Program-made: the position numbers and the translations under genes
Source of the DNA: an uncultured Lachnospiraceae bacterium
GTDB taxonomy: Bacteria; Bacillota; Clostridia; Lachnospirales; Lachnospiraceae
Direction: 5' to 3'
Assembly (NCBI GenBank): GCA_910588875.1
Contig: CAJURT010000006.1
Location: 62,001-126,000 of the forward strand
DNA length: 64,000 nt
Part shown: in pieces, positions 59,915-64,000 of the stretch
Position numbering within the stretch: the stretch's first letter is position 1
Layout of the letters: every line of letters begins with the position of its first letter
The notes under the pieces: model-generated
What the model saw: the letters and a program-made list of their open reading frames with translations, nothing else
Told to the model about the DNA's origin: nothing
Databases searched by the model: none

Positions 59915-60469
59915 CTACAATATTTCCCTCTGCTTGTCAATTGCCACTTTCCGTTTTATCTTTTTCTCCTTTACCCCAAGGGTTCCTGCCGCTATAGGAT
60001 CCCTGCCCCTTTTCCCGCCCTCCAGGGAAAAGCACACTGCCTGCAGGGCAGCCCCCAGCAGGATAAAGATATCCCCCAGGTTAAACACCACTTCCTTCAG
60101 GGGCCCAAAGCGCAGGCTGAAATAGTCCACCACATACCCCCGGACATACCGGTCATACAGATTGCTCAGGGAACCGCCGATCACCATAGCCATCCCCAGT
60201 TTCCTGGCTTTCTTCCCCTTCTCTCCCCGCATTGCCAAAAGCCCTCCGGCCAGAAGTGACGTCAAAACCAGAGGCACCGTCTTCACCAGGCTCTCCTGCT
60301 TTTCCATAAGTCCAAAGGGAAAGCCCGCATTGTGGTTGCGGTAAATCCATATCCTGTCCTTTGTCCCCGTAAGCGGCCTGGGAAAACTCTCCGGATCCTG
60401 GCCCTCTATCCTGTGCTTCAGCCACAAATCCCCTCCTGCCACCAATGCAATCAAGCTGATATACACCAT
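59915..60469 (-). CDS. lspA: Lipoprotein signal peptidase II
   Basis: A 184-residue membrane aspartyl protease that cleaves lipidated prolipoproteins such as the ApbE lipoprotein in this window. SLSNLYDRYVRGYVVDYF and FNLGDIFILLG contain the two catalytic Asp residues; NHNAGFPFG is the family's NxGAAFG in a diverged form. It has four transmembrane helices and a basic tail. AGGAGGG stands six bases ahead of the ATG. Confidence 0.95.
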   Translation of the reverse strand: MVYISLIALVAGGDLWLKHRIEGQDPESFPRPLTGTKDRIWIYRNHNAGFPFGLMEKQESLVKTVPLVLTSLLAGGLLAMRGEKGKKARKLGMAMVIGGSLSNLYDRYVRGYVVDYFSLRFGPLKEVVFNLGDIFILLGAALQAVCFSLEGGKRGRDPIAAGTLGVKEKKIKRKVAIDKQREIL

Positions 60470-60537
60470 GAAAATCCCTCCTGTCCCTGTATCGCACTGC
60501 GATTATATTCCTCATTATCAGCAACTATATTAACCTA

Positions 60538-60566
60538 ATTATACTATTTCCCCGGACAACGGTCAA
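60538..60566 (-). promoter_or_regulatory. Promoter of the lspA operon
   Basis: TTGACC (60561-60566) and perfect TATAAT (60538-60543) are spaced by 17 bases on the minus strand. Confidence 0.75.
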
Positions 60567-60620
60567 ATATATCCTATCTGCCATATCCTTATAATAAAAC
60601 AATATGCCCCCGGAGGTTCC

Positions 60621-62354
60621 ATGCCTGCCTGCTTATATCCCCCCTCTTCCGAGGAATATATGGATTTTATCCTGCATTATTCACCACGTTCCCTGCAATC
60701 CTTCTACGAACTGGCCAAAACCCAGTGTATTAACTTCGTCAGCCGTGGCTTCGCTGTCGTCCATGCCCTGAAAACCAACGCTGATCCTCTAAGCATTTCC
60801 CGTTACTCCTATAGCAGTATTCCCAAACTTTTCGGGCTTTTAGACACTACTGTCCTGGAAAGCAGCGGGATCCTCCCGGTTTTCGACCAGCCTGCCCTGC
60901 AGGCAGACGGCAGCGGCGTTATTTTAGGGATAGTGGACACCGGCATTGACTACACCAACCCGCTGTTTTTAAACCCCGACGGAAGCAGCAGGATCTTAAA
61001 TATCTGGGACCAAACCATTGACACCGGGGAAATGCCCCCGGAAATCGCCGGTTTCCAACCCTTCTACGGGGCAGTATACAGCCAAGAACAGCTTAACGAG
61101 GCCTTACAAACCGAGGATCCCTTCTCCCTGGTTCCCTCCCGGGACACTAACGGCCACGGCACCTTTATGGCAGGGGTTGCCGCCGGCAACCGTATTGACC
61201 GTCCTGTCCCCTTTTCCGGAGCAGCCCCCAAAGCCTCCCTGGCAGTCGTGAAGCTAAAACCTGCCAAGCAGTACCTGCGTGACTTTTTCCTGGTGGATAC
61301 CGAAGAACCCGTTTTCCAGGAAAACGATATCATGGCCGCTGTCAGTTACCTTTTGAGCCTGGCAGGTTCCCGGCAGATGCCTTTGGTTATCTATCTGGGA
61401 GTGGGCACAAACCAGGGTGACCATGAGGGCACCGGCCCCCTGAGCCAACAGCTGGCCACCCTCAACGGCTATCTGGGGCTGGCAATCGTTGCCGGAGCCG
61501 GCAATGAGATGGGCTACCACCACCACTTTATGGGGAATATGTCCCCCGATCAGGAATATGAGGATGTTGAACTGCGGGTAGGCGATGATGAAACCGGCTT
61601 CTGCATGGAAATATGGTCCCAGCCGCCCGAACTTTATACGGTCGGTGTTGTCTCCCCCTCCGGCGAAGTCGTTGACCGCATCTCCCTGGCCCTGGGAACC
61701 GAAACCGTCATTCCGTTCCAGCTTGACTCCACCCTCCTTACCGTCAGCTACCAGAACTTTGAAAGCGGATCCGGCAGCCAGTTGATTTTTATGCGTTTTG
61801 AAAACCCATCCTCCGGCATATGGCGGATCCGTGTCTATCCCACCATCTTTATCACCGGCCGCTTCCATATCTGGCTGCCCATGCATGGCTTTTTATCTGA
61901 AAAGACTATCTTTCTTCGCCCGGATCCCAATACCACCACAATGGACCCAGGCAATGCTGATATGCCGCTTACCGTCGCTGCCTACAACCACTCCAACAAT
62001 AGCATTTATATCCACAGCAGCCGCGGCTACACCCCCAGGGGACGCATCAAGCCTGACCTCACCGCCCCCGGCGTGGATGTCCAGGGGCCTGCCGTCGGCA
62101 CATCCATTGAGAATGAACTCCGCTTCACCCGCCGCTCCGGTTCCTCGGTGGCAGCTGCGGTTGCCGCCGGCGCCATCGCTGATATTTTCACCTGGGGATT
62201 CACCCATGGAAATGACCCTGATTTAAGCAATACTGCCATCTCTTCCATGCTGATCCGGGGGGCTGACCGCAACGCCGCCTTCTCCTACCCCAATCCCATC
62301 TGGGGCTACGGCACCTTAAACCTGTACCAAACCTTTCTGCGGAACCGTGAATAG
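60621..62354 (+). CDS. Csp-like subtilisin-family serine protease (S8)
   Basis: A 577-residue subtilase without a signal peptide. The triad is present: GIVDTGIDYTNP (Asp near 107), NGHGTFMAGVAAG (His near 179) and RRSGSSVAAAVAAG (Ser near 507). A long insertion of about 150 residues in a beta-rich domain lies between His and Ser, as in clostridial CspA/B/C and related Bsp enzymes. Csp proteases work in spore germination in some clostridia; many paralogues do not, and nothing around it is spore-related. GGAGG is four to five bases ahead of the ATG. It stands alone, divergent from lspA and convergent with the clpX-like gene. Confidence 0.92.
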   Translation: MPACLYPPSSEEYMDFILHYSPRSLQSFYELAKTQCINFVSRGFAVVHALKTNADPLSISRYSYSSIPKLFGLLDTTVLESSGILPVFDQPALQADGSGVILGIVDTGIDYTNPLFLNPDGSSRILNIWDQTIDTGEMPPEIAGFQPFYGAVYSQEQLNEALQTEDPFSLVPSRDTNGHGTFMAGVAAGNRIDRPVPFSGAAPKASLAVVKLKPAKQYLRDFFLVDTEEPVFQENDIMAAVSYLLSLAGSRQMPLVIYLGVGTNQGDHEGTGPLSQQLATLNGYLGLAIVAGAGNEMGYHHHFMGNMSPDQEYEDVELRVGDDETGFCMEIWSQPPELYTVGVVSPSGEVVDRISLALGTETVIPFQLDSTLLTVSYQNFESGSGSQLIFMRFENPSSGIWRIRVYPTIFITGRFHIWLPMHGFLSEKTIFLRPDPNTTTMDPGNADMPLTVAAYNHSNNSIYIHSSRGYTPRGRIKPDLTAPGVDVQGPAVGTSIENELRFTRRSGSSVAAAVAAGAIADIFTWGFTHGNDPDLSNTAISSMLIRGADRNAAFSYPNPIWGYGTLNLYQTFLRNRE

Positions 62355-62388
62355 GCTATAACACAAACAGACAGCCTCCTCTGCCGCC

Positions 62389-63849
62389 CTACCCTCTCAT
62401 CCGGATCAAAGGCCCTCCGCTTTTTTCCAGGTAAGGCCGGGTCACCACCACAGAGCCAATATTGGGATCCTTTGGGATCTCATACATAATATCCAGCATG
62501 TATTCCTCCAAAATCGCCCTCAGCGCACGCGCCCCCGTATCCCGCTTTATGGCCTCCTGCGCAATCCATTCCAACGCCTCTTCCTCAAACACCAGTTTTA
62601 CCTCATCCATCTCCAGCAGCTTAATATATTGCTTCAGGATTGCATTCTTCGGCTCCTTCAATATCTTAACCAGCAGTTCTTCCGTCAGCTTTTCTAAGGT
62701 TACCGTCACCGGCAGACGGCCTAAAAACTCCGGGATCATGCCGAATTCCCGCAAATCCTTATTCGTCACCTGGCTCAAAACATTGGGGTCTTCCTGGTAT
62801 CTGTCTTTCAGTTCTGCCCCAAACCCCATGGAGGAAGCCTTATTCAGCCTCTCCTTGATAATCCTCTCCAGGTCAGGGAAGGCCCCTCCGCAGATAAACA
62901 GGATATGGTCCGTGTTCACTGTTTTCAACGGGGTCAATGCATTTTTCTGGTTCGAACCAACCGGAACCTCCACCCGGCTTCCCTCCAAGAGTTTCAGGAG
63001 TTCCTGCTGCACAGATTCGCCGCTTACGTCGCGGGTATTTGTCTCCCTCTTTTTGGCAATCTTATCAATCTCATCGATGAAAATGATCCCATGTTCCGCC
63101 CGTTCCACATCATTGCCTGCTGCCGCCAGAAGTTTGGACACCACGCTTTCTATATCATCCCCAATATATCCGGCCTCTGTCAGGGAAGTGGCATCGGCAA
63201 TGGCTAAGGGCACATTAAGAAGCCGGGCCAGCGTCCGCACCAGGTAAGTTTTGCCGCTTCCGGTAGGCCCAATCATCAGGATATTGGACTTCTCGATGCT
63301 TATCTCCTCCTGTCCGTCTTCCACGGACATATTCTTTCCCATCCGCTTCATGCTTTCCGCATAAACCCTTTTATAGTGGTTATATACCGCTACCGAAACC
63401 ACCTTCTTTGCCCGTTCCTGGCCGACCACATACTCATCAAGGCGGCTTTTTATCTTGTGAGGCGCAGGAATGTCTTTCCATTCAAATGCCGGTCCTGTAG
63501 GTTCCTTTTTCTTCTTTTTTACCTGCTGCCGGCGGGGAATCTGGGTCTGTACGGCATCCCCGCCGCCTCCCTCCGGAACAAAATTCAGGTTCATAAACGG
63601 CATCCCTGAAAGCTGGGAGAAATCAATCTTCGACAAATCCAGGTTCCTTCCCATCACGGAATCAAATGCCTTCTGCATACAATCATGGCACAGGCACATG
63701 TTCCCTGGCATGACGATCATATTGCCTGCCTTGCTCTCCGGTCTCCGGCAGATATAGCAGATCTTCTCATATTCCTGCTCATCCTCCTTTTCCGCCCCCT
63801 CCTGGCTGAATTCCGGCTCCTGTTCCAGTTTCTTATCCTTTTCGTCCAT
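62389..63849 (-). CDS. clpX: Divergent ClpX-type AAA+ unfoldase
   Basis: A 486-residue AAA+ protein. After an acidic 30-residue head there is a zinc domain (CYICRRP and CLCHDC), a linker with a KKKKK run, then the AAA+ core: GPTGSGKT, GIIFIDEIDK, pore loop AGYIGDD (GYVG in typical ClpX), EFLGRLP and GARALRAILEE. The ClpP-docking loop reads MGF rather than the usual IGF. It is longer than typical ClpX (about 420-430). GAGGTGG lies four bases ahead of the ATG at 63849. No clpP is adjacent. It may be a second, specialised ClpX or the organism's only one. Confidence 0.88.
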   Translation of the reverse strand: MDEKDKKLEQEPEFSQEGAEKEDEQEYEKICYICRRPESKAGNMIVMPGNMCLCHDCMQKAFDSVMGRNLDLSKIDFSQLSGMPFMNLNFVPEGGGGDAVQTQIPRRQQVKKKKKEPTGPAFEWKDIPAPHKIKSRLDEYVVGQERAKKVVSVAVYNHYKRVYAESMKRMGKNMSVEDGQEEISIEKSNILMIGPTGSGKTYLVRTLARLLNVPLAIADATSLTEAGYIGDDIESVVSKLLAAAGNDVERAEHGIIFIDEIDKIAKKRETNTRDVSGESVQQELLKLLEGSRVEVPVGSNQKNALTPLKTVNTDHILFICGGAFPDLERIIKERLNKASSMGFGAELKDRYQEDPNVLSQVTNKDLREFGMIPEFLGRLPVTVTLEKLTEELLVKILKEPKNAILKQYIKLLEMDEVKLVFEEEALEWIAQEAIKRDTGARALRAILEEYMLDIMYEIPKDPNIGSVVVTRPYLEKSGGPLIRMRG

Positions 63850-64000
63850 GCTGCCACCTCTTCTTTTCTCAGTCTTTTCTGCCTGCCCGGATCCGGTCCC
63901 GGTATCAACACGCCGAATCCTTCCAGACTCTCTCCCCTGTCCGGCAATCCACATAAACCAGCCCGCACCTTCAGCCTGGCAGGCGGATGCGGCGGCTTCT

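Noticed and set aside
1..64000. CRISPR arrays, tRNA/rRNA genes, transposases, integrases
   Set aside because: None seen on reading both strands; there are no regularly spaced repeats, no cloverleaf-like 3' CCA units and no transposase motifs.

Overview
The window looks like chromosomal DNA from an anaerobic Firmicute of the Clostridia, most likely a gut Lachnospiraceae. This rests on several inferences: the type-2 (Firmicutes-form) GalT, the str operon proteins, a Csp-like subtilase, a TIGR04086 membrane protein, a SAM-I riboswitch in front of metK, strong AGGAGG ribosome binding sites and sigma-A promoters with 17-bp spacers. No rRNA, tRNA, CRISPR array or transposase was seen. Almost every gene is on the minus strand. 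The plus-strand genes are argG, dacF, the TIGR04086 gene and the second subtilase.

1-8740: metabolic and envelope genes. These are the 3' part of argG, an EamA/DMT transporter, an ApbE lipoprotein, galT, a Gx-family transporter component, a secreted DUF5722 glycosidase-like protein, and metK behind a SAM-I riboswitch with its own terminator. 8753-14659: the complete five-gene STM4011-STM4015 set (two radical SAM proteins, an alkaline-phosphatase-superfamily hydrolase, an ATP-grasp protein and a leucine-rich-repeat protein). Its biological role is not established to my knowledge. The last gene is fused to a HAD domain, and the metK promoter lies inside it. 14700-33804: a phosphoribosyltransferase-like gene and a long surface-glycan operon. 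The operon holds a Wzt-type ABC ATPase, a methyltransferase/GT2/GT4 giant, the four enzymes leading to GDP-D-glycero-alpha-D-manno-heptose, two polytopic membrane proteins, RfbF/RfbG/RfbH for a CDP-3,6-dideoxyhexose precursor, LicD and GT2 enzymes.

33859-48954: RtcB with a small Cys-rich partner, a MATE exporter and a frameshifted MerR regulator behind a typical 19-bp-spacer MerR promoter, a YitT protein and a hybrid histidine kinase, a CsoR/CopA copper module, a DacF-type carboxypeptidase and a secreted subtilase. 48967-53390: a lower-GC, decayed defence region. It has an HsdS stub, an intact-looking YhcG/DUF1016 nuclease, a chimera of an XRE regulator with the back half of HsdM, a 590-residue unknown helical protein and a likely remnant of a BsuBI/PstI-type restriction enzyme. 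53433-63849: the str operon (rpsL, rpsG, fusA, tuf, with tuf also having its own promoter), a TIGR04086 membrane protein, a CNNM/CorC-like CBS protein, lspA, a Csp-like subtilase and a divergent ClpX.

The strongest leads are the STM4011-4015 cluster with its HAD fusion next to metK, the XRE-HsdM chimera, the built-in second start that would make a free CopZ from the copA reading frame, and the GDP-heptose plus CDP-dideoxyhexose glycan operon.
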